A stretch of 64,000 nt of DNA from Palaemon carinicauda (taxonomy: Eukaryota > Arthropoda > Malacostraca > Decapoda > Palaemonidae). Of the stretch, positions 33,607 to 44,521 are shown one piece after another; positions within the stretch are counted from its first letter, which is position 1, and each line of letters starts with the position of its first letter. The notes under the pieces are model-generated. The model was not told the origin of the DNA and did not search any database. It saw only the letters and a list, made by a program, of their open reading frames with translations. The position numbers and the translations under genes are program-made. The stretch covers positions 84,092,219 through 84,156,218 of the forward strand of contig NC_090728.1 in NCBI RefSeq assembly GCF_036898095.1, read 5' to 3'.

Positions 33607-34925
33607 AGCAGACGACATTAACGTCAAGTGCTAACAAGTGTTCAATTGCCAGTTAAATACTTATTATTATGTAGTCTAGGAATAACTAATAACTGAGTAA
33701 TTTGCCAAACTTTCTAAATCCTTCTTTGATTTGACTTGGTGACAATTTAAACCCTGAAAGAAGTAAAACTAGAATAGATTATTCACTGGCAAAATCAAAC
33801 ATGGATCTACACAGCGAACATATGACTGCTGATTGCATATCCTTTCTTGTTTACATATTCATTTGTAATTTATGACAATTGATAGTGTGTTAAAGGTGCT
33901 TTGAATCATTATAAAATTAACATACACACTGTTTAAAAAATATCAAATGCATAAAAAAATGATATTAGTTAATTAACTTCAACATCCTACCCATTGTTTG
34001 TGAATTAGAGGCTGACATTCAACAATTCTAAGTGGCCTAAACACAGTGACAGATAGGGGTGGCAATTCCATACTACAATAATTAACACGCCTTGGAAACA
34101 AATTAAACACACACATAATGACCTGACTTTACATAATGGCCTGATCACTGCATATACAACGAGGAGATCACCCCATAGAGCCTAATACTGTTAACACACC
34201 TATTGCCATATAAGTAAACGAGTCAGTCGGCGTATTTATGTGAATCTGTTTCACTCCACAGCAACCAAAATACGATTCCAACTTGGTCGCGCGATATGGG
34301 AATCTTCACATTGCGCAGCGCCAAATGAGAATATTCCAACACGGTGCAGATTCTGAAATGGGTCGCAACACATCTATCTTGAAGGTACACTCGGATACAA
34401 CATTCTATCATATTTCTCTGACTCTTATTTAGGTTTTTATATTTTGTATATGAAAGATCTACTTTAATGGTGTTACTGTTTTTAAAATATGTTATTTTAA
34501 TCGTTTATTATTTCTTCTCTCGACAATGGTAGATTGAGATCCTCTCTCAATTGAAGAGAGACTAAGACCAGTTTTGATATGAAATTATTATTACTTTTAT
34601 TATATAATAATAACTACTGATGAATATCTCCAGTTGCATAAACTTTTCCCTTAAAATACAAAGTAGTGTCGTTTGAAAGGATATAGAAGGATAATTGTAG
34701 ATTTTCATATCTATACGATGAAAAAAAAAAAATGACCGCGAGTATCTTAATCTACCATTATTGAGAGAAGAAGTAGTCTGAAGCTAGAAATATTAATTTT
34801 GATAAATATAAATAAAAATATATATGAAATACTACATATATGATGCTTTTAAAATTAGATTTATGCAAAAAAATCAGAATAGATTATATTTTTGTTTCCT
34901 TCTCTGTTAGTTGTAAATAGCGTTC
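33607..34925. other. Non-coding stretch with a diverged third cassette
   Basis: 34229-34375 on the minus strand aligns without gaps over ~45 bp to the cassette (GCGCAATGTGAAGATTCCC..., CAAGTTGGAAT), followed by CATAAATAC in the TATA position. The rest is AT-rich with no frame I can support. Confidence 0.4.
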
Positions 34926-35187
34926 TGAATGGTACTAAACTTTGGTCAAAAGGCCCGTGGTCTCGGCCCAGCTCTCGCGCCGACAAGAGCTCCCCAGGCT
35001 TCTGAAGTTCAGCAGCATCGGACTTGGCAACACCTGGATGGGTGGACTTTTATCCACACAGTCACTAGGACCTCTCAACTTTGGTTGAAGAGGCCACATA
35101 TAAGAAAGAATCCAGTTATTTACTTTGGCTTTTTTGCTAATTAAATAACTGTTGTTGACTTCAGTGACTGGCTCAAGTCCATCCAGT

Positions 35188-37009
35188 ATGGCTGATGATG
35201 GGCACGACAGTCTCCGCACTTACAGAAGGAGTTTGTACCCCACCTGGATAAATCCCTGCAAGAATGGGGCTCAGCAGTGCAAGTGCAATCGCTGCCTGAG
35301 GTACCAGAACTACAGGCAGCAGCTAGCAGACCACATAGGGTTCAAAATAAGGGACCCAACGGTGCTCTCTCACAGGAAAACATGCAGTTGTTTTCAGTGC
35401 TATACCCTGGTGCTTGAGAGCATCTACCACCTCCTACAAAGGAAGCACAGGCCAGGATATATGGATATACCATCCTACCCTCCACAGCCTCCTTATCCAG
35501 ACATTTTCCAGAGGAAATACCGAGTGCAAGCACGGTATAAAGAGACAGTGTCTGCACCCAGTTGCAGTAACTCTCTCCCCTTTGAACGGGACTGTGACTG
35601 CCAGTCATGTGTGTATGCTATCTGGAGCAACACTGTAGGCCACAGCTCCCCCACTCATGCCAAACCAGCTATGGACTCCGAAGACTCACCTATCCCGGAG
35701 CCACCCACTCCATCTCCAGCACCAGCTGTCCAGAAGACACCTGAAAAGATGGAAGCAGAGGACGCTCCACTCACCGCAACTCCGGAACCTGAGACCAACG
35801 TTTCAACCATGGCTCTAGACCTGACTGACAACCAACCACCGCAACTAGCAGAACTGCACCCTGAGGATTGCAACTGCACTCCATGCCTCTCACAGCTCCT
35901 AATGGAGGCTCAGGCAATCACTGAAAATGACCCAAGCTTGGACCTAAACTTGGCCGCTGCTGAGGGACCACAACCACCTGTCAGCCAACCCAAACAGCTT
36001 GTCAAATTCAAGATGGCAGCTGTAGAAGGCTCACCGTCATATGCAGCAGTTGCTGCTATTGCCACCGCCAACCCTGGCATCAAGATCACAGCCAGGGCCA
36101 ACCTAAAAGGGGATTTAATTATATCCCCGAAGGACCTTGCCAGCGTCAACATCCTCCAACAGGAAACCTCCCTGACCCTCCTGGACCCCGAGAAGAGACT
36201 CAGACAGGCAGTGATCTATCGGTTTCCTGTCAACATGCCACTGTCATTCGTCACCGACTGCAGCAATGTTGCAAAAGCCGAGAGGAAGCTGGACCACCGC
36301 AAACTTCCCACCAAGGAAGTAACAGTCACCTTTATTGGGCAAGTCCCTAAAGCACTGGATTTGGGCCTCTGGGGAAAGTTTCCCATCAGAAGTCCAAAGC
36401 GAGAACCACTGCGCTGTTACAACTGCCAGCGCTATGGGCACCATAAAGAAGAGTGCAGGAACCCTACAATGTGCGGAGTCTGCAGCCACCGCCATCCCAC
36501 ACAGGACTGCATTGACGCACATCGGAATGGGACAAAAACCCAGGCAAAATGTCCCAATTGTGCGGGACCTCACCATGCATGGAACAAGAATTGTCCTGAA
36601 TTCTTGAAGAGGCTACCAACCCCACTGGCAGCCCCACCGACCAAACCTGAGGCTGCACCAAGGCAGACACCTAACAAACCTGAGGCTGCACCAAGGCAGG
36701 CACCGAAACCCCAGCGGATTCAGCGAACCAGGCCTCCCAGACGACAATCCGAGACTCCTCCTCCAGGAGCCCCTACTGCAGCCCAGCTGCAGCCCAGCTG
36801 AAGAGCCAACCTCCAGCGCTGTGAAATCTCCTCCCCAACCCCCAGCAATATCTGCCATCTTATCCCTGGCAGAGGCCCTGCCAGTGGATACCTTGATCCC
36901 CCTAGTACTGCAACTACTAGTCAAAGTCTGCTCCCTTGCTAAGACTCCCTCCTCTGTAATTCATTCCCTCCTCAGTCCCTTAGTTTCACCCTCCCCGGTG
37001 CAGAGATAG
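35188..37009 (+). pseudogene. Gag-like ORF1 protein, frameshifted near the C-terminus (member 1)
   Basis: The frame opens at MADDGHDSLRTYRRSLYP (35188) and runs to 36801. A deletion near 36785, relative to the intact copy at 44522-46378, shifts the frame, and the rest (KSPPQPPAISAILSLAEALP ... VSPSPVQR) continues in another frame to 37009. N-terminal C-x-C-x2-C modules (QCKCNRC, TCSCFQC, DCDCQSC, DCNCTPC) are followed by a Pro-rich linker, a conserved central region (GDLIISPKD ... LTLLDPEKRLRQAVIYRFPV), three zinc knuckles (CYNCQRYGHHKEEC, CGVCSHRHPTQDC, CPNCAGPHHAWNKNC) and a basic Pro-rich tail. Expected role: binds element RNA in a ribonucleoprotein particle. Confidence 0.85.
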
Positions 37010-37166
37010 GCATCTATGCTTAAAACTGCCACTTTTTCCTACTACTCGAATTCTTCCCTCCTCTCCCAGTCTCTCCTACTTACTGGGACTTACTGCTATC
37101 AACACTTTTACCTACTACTAAAACCTTTCATTTCGGCTCCAAATGGTCCTGCTTTTTGGTCCGCAA

Positions 37167-37314
37167 GGTCATGCTCTTGGTGCTGAGCGACCACACTGGC
37201 AACCACGCTCAAGGGGCTGAGCAGTTGCAAGACCTATCTTTGCCAACCTGGCGACTATGCTCAAGGGGCTGAGCGGTCGCACCTGCAGCTACGCTCAAGG
37301 AGCTGAGCGGCTGC
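37167..37314 (+). ncRNA. Four tandem covarying stem-loops in the 3' UTR (member 1)
   Basis: Stem-loops at 37167-37192, 37199-37228, 37251-37280 and 37285-37314. Inner stem GCTC/GAGC and loop (AAGGGGCT-like) are constant. Outer stems are GGTC/GACC, GCAAC/GTTGC, GCGAC/GTCGC and GCAGC/GCTGC: different sequences, all complementary. It is part of the element RNA, a candidate protein-binding or packaging structure. Confidence 0.7.
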
Positions 37315-37403
37315 AAATCCAGACATGAGAGACTGGTACTGCTGTGACACTATTGCCTACTTAGGGCAATAAATACTACGGGCTGCTACACAAAAGCCCG
37401 TGT

Positions 37404-37419
37404 CCAGCAGTAAGGCTGG
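37404..37419 (+). ncRNA. 3' UTR hairpin before CAATCT (member 1)
   Basis: CCAGC-AGTAAG-GCTGG between AGCCCGTGT and GCAATCT. It is preceded by ACGGGCT...AGCCCGT and ATTGCC...GGCAAT stems (about 37351-37400). Confidence 0.6.
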
Positions 37420-37470
37420 GCAATCTTTTAATGTTGTACCTATTTTTTGTGTTTGAATACCTACGGGCCT

Positions 37471-37593
37471 AACAATAAAAAGGCCCGTGCCAACAAGAAG
37501 TGTTGGCTTTAATACATCAAGAAGAAGAAGAAGAAAAGGCCCGTGCCAACAACAAGTGTTGGCTTTAATACCCCAACAACAACCTACGGGTTC
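37471..37593 (+). repeat. Two tandem tail units, junction 1/2
   Basis: Unit 1: CTACGGGCC...GGCCCGTG, GCCAACA-AGAAG-TGTTGGC, TTTAATAC, (AAG)n. Unit 2 lacks the first half-stem and ends CCCCAACAACAACCTACGGGTTC. Member 2 starts immediately after. Confidence 0.8.
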
Positions 37594-38505
37594 ACAGTTC
37601 TCACTCAGATCCCACTGAGAGAGGACCATCACTGCTGCTCCTGCCTGCTGACTGCCAACATCTTCTGCCGCCGTTACTGCTGTTGCCTGCTCCCTCTTCA
37701 CTTTGCTGATACTTTCAGCTTCCTGAAGAGACCGCCGCCGCCGCCTCCGCCGATAAATCGCCGATTTCGCCGACGTTTCTCGCCGAATTCGTCGCCGATT
37801 TTCGCCGTTTTTTCGACGATTTCTGTTGCAGTTTTTGCTGTACTGACAAGGGCCTTGCCCCTGAATTGGCTGTAATCAGCCCCCTCATATAAAGAAAATT
37901 AAATTGACAATATAGGCTAAGCTTTGCCTCCATCTACATAATTTTACCTTACTAATAGATCCTCCTGTGGAAAATCTGGTAGCCGTTGTGGTCTTAAAAC
38001 TCCAGTAGAAGCAGGGCCAAAGGGTCAAAAACTCCCACTCTCGCTGTCTGTGGCAAGTGGCATAGGGCTGTTAGGCTTGGCGCCTATAAGCCAAGTTGTT
38101 TGATAAATAATAGGTTGTTATTCTTGGTAATTGGCGAAATAAGCCAGTATTCAAATAGGGTCAGGAATCAGCTCAAATAAAAACTTTTAGGTTTCCACTG
38201 AGTTTTACTTATTACCCCCAACCTCCCTACCTGCAGGAATAGACTGCTGGGCCGTCTTAGTGCGTGAACGCAGTAAGAAGGCTCCCCAACAGCTATTTGT
38301 GTAGGCTAGTACTTAGCTAAAAAGAGTTAGTTTCAGCACTGCTCTAGCAATAGGTTAGTTAGCATAACCCCCATATAACTAACGAATTTGTGTTTCATTT
38401 TCAGATTCTGTAATTCATTCTTATAACTTCTACTATAACTTTGCTTGGGGCCCTAGGGCTTAAAGGGTTGGACAACCCCACCAGGCACACTGTCTGTCTC
38501 TCTAT
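37594..38505 (+). promoter_or_regulatory. 5' UTR of LINE member 2
   Basis: 912 bp without a long frame. Holds a CCGCCG/CGCCGATTT-rich stretch (37728-37810). A 21-bp block (37982-38002) including CCGTTGTGGTCTTAAAACT is identical to one in member 4 (47250-47270). A GGCTTGGCGCCTATAAGCCAAG-type hairpin lies near 38077-38096 (GCTTGG/CCAAG). The bracket repeat ends 23 bp before the ORF1 ATG. An internal promoter is expected here. Confidence 0.6.
38449..38482 (+). repeat. Bracket direct repeat, 5' copy
   Basis: GG(C)CCCTAGGG..TAAAGGGTTGGACAACCCCACC. The core GGGTTG-GA-CAACCC can fold back on itself. It recurs at 43909-43943. Confidence 0.8.
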
Positions 38506-40110
38506 ATGGTCTCTGATCATATACTTACATATCTTGAAAAAAAGGACTTATCCTGGAACGAACTTCATGAGATCGTACTAGAAGCTCTAGCAACTGGTGA
38601 AATGGAGATGGACCCCGACCTGCAACCCCTTCTAACTGAACTTGACAAGGAAGCCGAAAAGGAACTCATGGACAATGAACAAAAACGAATGGAACAGGAC
38701 CAAGACCAAACAAACCGGAAGAGGACCAACGACAACGACTCTGATGGAGAAGGAAACCTACCTTGGCAGGAAGTAAAAAGAAAAAAGAAACTTCCTAGAA
38801 GGAGCCAACCAGGGAATGATGTACCCACCCAACAAGGAAACCTCACCGCAGGAAGCAGCAACCAGCCTGCTAGAGAAAACAAGACCTATTTTTTTAGGGT
38901 CTTAGCTGGTAACTCATCAGAGGCCTTCAAGGCTATTGCTGCCTTTGAAAGCAAACACAAAAACATTCAGATGATTGCCAAACCGAACAGGCAAGGACAG
39001 TGGACCATATCCACCAAGGACACAAGGGCACTGATAACCTTGCGAAGCACCTCAGACATTAAGCTATTGGAGCTTAAAGAAGAGGAAAAATTAAAAAAAG
39101 CAGTTGTGGTTGGCTACCCAACTGATATGATGGAAAGCCACCTAACTAAATTACCAAATATCACTGCAGCGGAAAGGATGAAGAACAAGGCAGGCTTCCT
39201 TACAAAAGCCATACTGGTGACATTCAAGGGTCCACACCCACGAAGAGTCGACCTGGGCATCTTTGGCAGCTTCAGGGTCAACAAATACTACCCTGATCCC
39301 CTCAGATGTTACAACTGCCAGAAGTATGGGCATCACAAGGACCAATGCCAAGCAAAGGTCCCAACCTGTGCTGTCTGCAGCCTCAAGCACCCCACACAGG
39401 AGTGCATTGACAAGAAGGCTGCTGGAATACCCACAGTCAAAAAGTGTTCCAACTGCAAGAAAGGGCATACTGCAATGGCCTGGGGATGCCCTGAAAGGGT
39501 AGCAAGAGTAATTGCTGCCCTCCCCAAAGACAAAAGGGACCCATCTAGAGGAAGAGCGGCCCCCAAACCTCTACCCAGAAGGAGATTTTATACCCAGGAG
39601 GAGCTAAACAGGCACTCCAACTCCAGAACAAGAACCAGGTCAGTATCTAAACCCAGAGCCAGATCTACCTCCAAGGCTCCAATCGAAGGTCCGAAACCAC
39701 TGCCTAGGACCATCTTCATAAAGACCACGGTCTTAAAGGATAAATTGACCGAACTAGTCACTCAGGCCGTGACTGGAAAAATCAATGCTGCAACAATTGC
39801 TACCAGCATTGAACAAGTCCTAAAAGACTTGCTCTCCAGGAATAAGTCCTCCCAATCCCCCTCTCTTGCTATCCAGGAGATCACTTCTCACTCCTCACCA
39901 ACCACACCTACCATTCCATCACCTCAATCACTCGTACCTTCCACATCCTCCACTTCAGTCCCAGCACCTATCATACCACTCACCCCATCCATCATCCCAT
40001 CATCCACTCTCACCCCATCCACCTCATCCACTTCATCCTCCGAGGTCAAGGCAATTGCCTTTGCCCCTAGGGACCCAAGACAATACTCTTCAACCTACAC
40101 CATGGAGTAA
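38506..40110 (+). CDS. ORF1 gag-like protein of LINE member 2
   Basis: 534 codons from ATG at 38506 to TAA at 40108-40110, uninterrupted. Acidic N-terminus (residues ~1-80, rich in D, E and K) with a basic KRKKKLPRRS patch. A central region, TYFFRVLAGNSSEAFKAIAAF ... GQWTISTKDTRALITL ... KAVVVGYPTDM, resembles the corresponding part of the gag-only proteins and may be an RRM-like fold. Zinc knuckles near residues 268-330: CYNCQKYGHHKDQC, CAVCSLKHPTQEC and CSNCKKGHTAMAWGC. The tail is Ser/Thr/Pro-rich. It lacks the N-terminal C-x-C-x2-C modules of the gag-only family. Nucleic-acid chaperone and RNP component by family. Confidence 0.88.
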   Translation: MVSDHILTYLEKKDLSWNELHEIVLEALATGEMEMDPDLQPLLTELDKEAEKELMDNEQKRMEQDQDQTNRKRTNDNDSDGEGNLPWQEVKRKKKLPRRSQPGNDVPTQQGNLTAGSSNQPARENKTYFFRVLAGNSSEAFKAIAAFESKHKNIQMIAKPNRQGQWTISTKDTRALITLRSTSDIKLLELKEEEKLKKAVVVGYPTDMMESHLTKLPNITAAERMKNKAGFLTKAILVTFKGPHPRRVDLGIFGSFRVNKYYPDPLRCYNCQKYGHHKDQCQAKVPTCAVCSLKHPTQECIDKKAAGIPTVKKCSNCKKGHTAMAWGCPERVARVIAALPKDKRDPSRGRAAPKPLPRRRFYTQEELNRHSNSRTRTRSVSKPRARSTSKAPIEGPKPLPRTIFIKTTVLKDKLTELVTQAVTGKINAATIATSIEQVLKDLLSRNKSSQSPSLAIQEITSHSSPTTPTIPSPQSLVPSTSSTSVPAPIIPLTPSIIPSSTLTPSTSSTSSSEVKAIAFAPRDPRQYSSTYTME

Positions 40111-43100
40111 GAGTTCTGAACTGGAACTCAGCCGGTGTTAGACCAAAGATCTCCTCCCTAATTGCAATATGCAAAACTGAGAATGTAGATGTCATCCTGC
40201 TACAAGAAACCAATCTTCCAGCAGGAAAGAAACTAAAAATCCCAGGCTACAATGCCTACATCGCACCACAGATAGGCACAGACAGAGGACTAGCTACATT
40301 AGTTAAAACTAGCATACCAACAACAAGGTTACACAACCCTATTCCCTGTGGCACCAACATAGAGACACTAGCAGTAACAATAACATTACTGAATCAAAAA
40401 ATAGACATATACAACATATACAGAAAATTACATAGGGAGGATACAGGAGAGTTACAACTAACTCAACTCTTTGCTCACACAGAAAGAACACCAACAATTA
40501 TCTGCGGGGATTTTAATGCACATCACCCCATACTATCATCCCCATCAAGGACAAACCCCTCAGGGGAACACATAGCTTTCGCCCTGGATGAATTTGAGGG
40601 AGTCTCCCTCCTAAACACAGGGCAACCTACACACATAAGAGGTGGAAGACTAGATCTGACTTTTGCCACAACAGCCATTAGACACCTAACCAAGTGGCAA
40701 GTACACTCAACCCTGATAAGTGATCACTTTGCCACAGTGACAGAATTGGACTTACAACAACTACCTCCAATCCCACCACCCCCACCAAGATGGAACCAGG
40801 ACCTAGCAGACTGGGTCTGCTTTCAAACAACCATAGAGGAATGGGCAATCAGCTACGCTCCTCCAGAGGACATAGACCAACTAGAAAAAGACCTAGTTGA
40901 GGCCTTTCACAATGCAGCCAACAGAGCTATGCCACTAAAAACAACACAAGGTAGTTACACTTACAAAGACTCCTGGTACTACTGCCCAGAAGTCAGAAGA
41001 CTAAAAACCAGACTAAACAGAGTCACAAAAATATACAGAAGAAGATCCACAGTAGAAAACAGAGAGCTACTACAAACAGTCAAAACTGAAACAAATGAAA
41101 GAATCCATGAAATCAGAATTGAAAAATGGATGGAATGGTGTTCAAGCCTGTCAGGATACACCAATCTAACTCAGCTTTGGAAATGGCTAGGCAGAGTAGC
41201 CGGAAAAAAGAGAAAGACACCAATTGCCACACACCCACACCCACATGAGGAGGCTGAAAGAATTGCAACATCCTTTGCAAACAGAACACTGTCAATCAAT
41301 CTCTCCCCCGAAACCAGAATGCAACAAGAGCAACTGGCACCATCAAGATGGGAAGAGATCAACACAGCCTGCCTTCAGCAGGATGACACAGACACCCCAT
41401 ACACAGTTGAGGAGCTAAGAGCAGTACAAAAGACAGGGAAAGACACTGCACCTGGAGCTGACAAAATCACCTACACAATGATCAAACACATGGGTCCAGC
41501 AGGAGAAACTGCATTCCTAAGATTACTAAACAAAACACACCTAGAGCACATAAGGCCTCAAACCTGGAGACAACAAGATACACAGCCAATTCCCAAGCCA
41601 AAGGATCCAACAAATCCCAGGCCAATAGCCTTGGTATCCTGTATAGAAAAAACAGGAGAAAAAATGGTCTTAAACAGAATAAAGTACAAAATTGGCCCCC
41701 TAAACAAGCAGCTATATGCATATCAGGAGGGAATTGGAACCTCTGAATGCATCACAGATGTATTAAGCTGCATAAATCAGAACAAGGCAACAATAGTCTT
41801 CATAGACTTTGAAAAAGCCTTCGAGCTTGCAAGCCCAGTTGCAGTGCTGCAATCAGTAGCCAAAAAAGGAGTCAAAGGACACCTACTAGCATGGACTAAA
41901 AACTACATGCTAGGAAGGCAAGCCAGAGTCAAATTTCAAGGAGTGATATCCACATATCATGATTTGGAAAATGGTACGCCACAAGGAGGAATTCTAAGCC
42001 CCCTCCTTTTCAACATCCTCATGGAGAATATAGCCTCACTTCAGCTACCTGAAGGAGTTAATATATTTATCTATGCAGATGATGTATGTGTAATAGCTCG
42101 AGGGCCAGTCAGGACAATAAAAATGCAAAGAGCACTCAATGCCATCAGCCACAAATCCAATGAGCTTGGACTAAAAATTAACATTGCCAAAACAAAAGCA
42201 AAGACAATCAAAGCCCCAAACCCCGTACAACCACTCACAATAGGAATGGAACCCCTAGAATGGGTGGACCGATACACATACCTCGGGGTAATAATAGACA
42301 AACAGCTCACTTTCAAGCAAGAGATAAAAAATCTCAAGGAAAGAACAAATGCCAGAAATGCAGCTATGAGATATATGTGCAGGCTCAAGGATGGAGCAAA
42401 TGAACACATCCAAAAGAAATACTATCTAGCCTGTTCCAGATCACTAGTAGACTATGCCGCCCCAACACTCCTGGGACTAACAGATCTACAAACAAGCACA
42501 ATTGAAGTGATTCAAAACAATGCCATGAGGCTCATGTTGGGTGCCCCAATGTGGACAAGACTTTGCAACCTAAGGTTGGAAACCGGACTACCAACCCTCG
42601 AAGACAGAATTGCACTAAGAAATGCAAGCATAGTTGCAAAGATGTTCCTGTCAGACAGAGACTCAATCACCAAAAGACGAGTAAGAGAGGAACTATCCAA
42701 ACATCCTGAAGTACAAACCCCAGATTCTTATGGCAAGGACCATAGCGATAACATCAAAAGACTTGGCCTTACAGAAACAATCCTACAATTAAAACCTGAC
42801 ACAGCACAAAGTACTATACACATTCCACCATGGAAAAAACAAGTTGCTAAATTCAACTACACCAAACTCCCAAGGGCAAAAGAAAACTGCACAATAGAAG
42901 AACTCAGAAACGCAGCAGAAGCAGCAATAACCTCAGTAGAAACAACAGGGGCACAGATCTACTATACTGATGGCACAGTAGATCCTGGAACCCAAACAGC
43001 AGGAGCGGCAGTTCACTCCTGCAAGTTCACAGCTTGCTGGAGAACATCCAACAATGTCTCCACCCTGCAGACAGAGCTTGTTGCAATACAGCAAGCATTA

Positions 43101-43803
43101 AAATACTCTATTGAAAATGAGGAAGGACCAGTAGTCATCCATACTGACTCACGATCCTCAGTGCAGGTCCTACAGCAGGACAAAAACAAAGAAAACAAAT
43201 CCCTGATAGCGGACATTAAAATCCTCTTACATCAACATAATGAAAGAAACAGACTAGTAACTATAAACTGGATCCCCAGTCACATCGGGATACCAGGGAA
43301 TGAAAAGGCTGATGAGATAGCCAAAAGCACCAAACACATTCACAATGTACAGGTGCACATACAGCCTGCACTGCAACAAATCAAAAGCAAAATAAAGACA
43401 GCTCAAGAACAACCTAATCAAGGAACTACATATGAGGATAGAGAATGGCTCTCCCTCTGCAACATGGTACAAATGGGCATCGGAACTAGAACCCCCTCCC
43501 ATAGACAGATACACCCCAAGAAAACTGGCAGTATGCATACACAGACTCCGGCTGGGTTACAAAGCAAACTGGGAACTCCTAGATGACATCCAGACAAGGT
43601 GTGAACAATGTGATGTCATACCACAACAACCTCTCCTGCACTACCTACTAGAATGCAGAGAAACAGCACAGCTACGAGGTGATCTACTTGTAGACATCAA
43701 CACACCACATGCCATGAAAGAGGCAGCCACACTGGCAAAAGCAATTGTCGAAAGCATAGACACACATGCACAGTTGCTTTCAACACTACCTCCACCAAGG
43801 TAA
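40071..43803 (+). CDS. ORF2: endonuclease, reverse transcriptase, RNase H (LINE member 2)
   Basis: The frame is open from just after TAG at 40068, overlapping ORF1 by 40 bp in the -1 frame. It has no ATG before or within the endonuclease, so it needs frameshifting or reinitiation. Endonuclease (~40110-40740): RVLNWNSAGV, ILLQETN, ICGDFNAHH, LDLTFAT, ISDHFATV, all APE-type catalytic blocks. RT: TAPGADKITYTMIK, PRPIALVSCIEKTGEKMV, IVFIDFEKAFELA, GTPQGGILSPLLFNIL, IYADDVCVI. RNase H: YYTDGTVD, LQTELVAI, IHTDSRSSV, INWIPSHIGIPGNEKADEIA (D-E-D-D). After a frameshift near 43480 the C-terminus (PIDRYTPRKLAVCIHRLRLGY ... CEQCDV ... LLHYLLEC) ends at 43803. Makes and integrates cDNA by target-primed reverse transcription. 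Confidence 0.9.
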
Positions 43804-44126
43804 GACCTCCTCATTCCATGCACCATCTCATCCCCTCATTGTAAGGCTCTATTCACATCACCCCCTTTCACTTCTCAACTAATCTACCACTTAAAAATCT
43901 CTCTGCAGGGACCCTAGGGAGTAAAGGGTTGGACAACCCCACCTGCACAATTTTTCTCTAATCTTCAAAAGCCTTACACCCCCACTTTTCAAACTACCAC
44001 TATCCGAGAAATGATGGCCCTCTACCACTACCACCATCATCCTTACCCTATCCACATCTTTCTCTACTACTAAAAACCTTTCAAATTTCCATTAATGCAA
44101 CTACCTTATAAATTTTTACAGATCAC
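43804..44126 (+). other. 3' UTR of LINE member 2
   Basis: Pyrimidine-rich and non-coding. Contains the second copy of the bracket repeat (43909-43943) about 105 bp after the ORF2 stop, with its GGGTTG-GA-CAACCC fold. Confidence 0.7.
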
Positions 44127-44291
44127 CTACGGGCCAACCAAGGGAAAGGCCCGTGCCAACAACAAGTGTTGGCTTTAATACCCCAACAACAACAACAACA
44201 ACCTACGGGTTCTACGGGCCAACCAAGGGAAAGGCCCGTGCCAACAACAAGTGTTGGCTTTAATACCCCAACAACAACAACCTACGGGTTC
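44127..44291 (+). repeat. Two tandem tail units, junction 2/3
   Basis: Units start at 44127 and 44212 and are nearly identical: CTACGGGCC-AACCAAGGGAAA-GGCCCGTG hairpin, GCCAACA-ACAAG-TGTTGGC hairpin, TTTAATACCCC, (CAA)4-6, CCTACGGGTT(C). Member 3 follows at 44292. Confidence 0.88.
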
Positions 44292-44521
44292 AGTCTGGGC
44301 CCAGCTCTCGCGCCGACAAGAGCTCTCCAGCCTTCTGAAGTTCAGCAGCACCGGACTTTGCAACACCTGGATGGGTGGACTTGTATCCACATAGTCACTA
44401 GGACCTCTCAACTTTGGTTGAAGAGGCCACATATAAGAAAAGAATCCAGTTATTTTCTTTGGCTTTTTGCCAATTAAATAACTGTTTTTGACCACAGTGA
44501 CTGGCTCAATTACCATCCAGT

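Larger units (their letters stand above)
34960..37593 (+). mobile_element. Gag-only retroelement, array member 1
   Basis: Starts at GTCTCGGCCCAGCTCTCGCG, right after AAGGCCCGTG, and is nearly identical to array member 3 (44292 onward) through 5' UTR, gag and 3' UTR. It has a single ORF and then a ~500-bp structured 3' UTR ending in two tail units (37471-37593). There is no endonuclease, RT or RNase H between gag and tail. Its tail is fused directly to the 5' end of the next element. Confidence 0.85.
37594..44211 (+). mobile_element. Full-length LINE with RNase H, array member 2
   Basis: Layout: 5' UTR (37594-38505), gag-like ORF1 (38506-40110), ORF2 with endonuclease, RT, RNase H and a CCHC end (40071-43803), 3' UTR and tail unit (43804-44211). 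A ~35-bp direct repeat (38449-38482 and 43909-43943) brackets the coding region. RT plus RNase H plus an APE-type endonuclease places it in the I/Jockey group in the broad sense; the exact clade needs a phylogeny. One frameshift in ORF2 (~43480) is the only clear lesion. Confidence 0.9.

Noticed and set aside
37167..37314. Tandem stem-loops as tRNA-like genes or a CRISPR array
   Set aside because: No tRNA cloverleaf, A/B boxes or CCA; the units are four imperfect hairpins within a retroelement 3' UTR in a eukaryote.
37728..37810. CCG/CGCCGATT-rich stretch as a CpG-island host promoter
   Set aside because: It lies inside the 5' UTR of LINE member 2, so element regulation is the simpler explanation.
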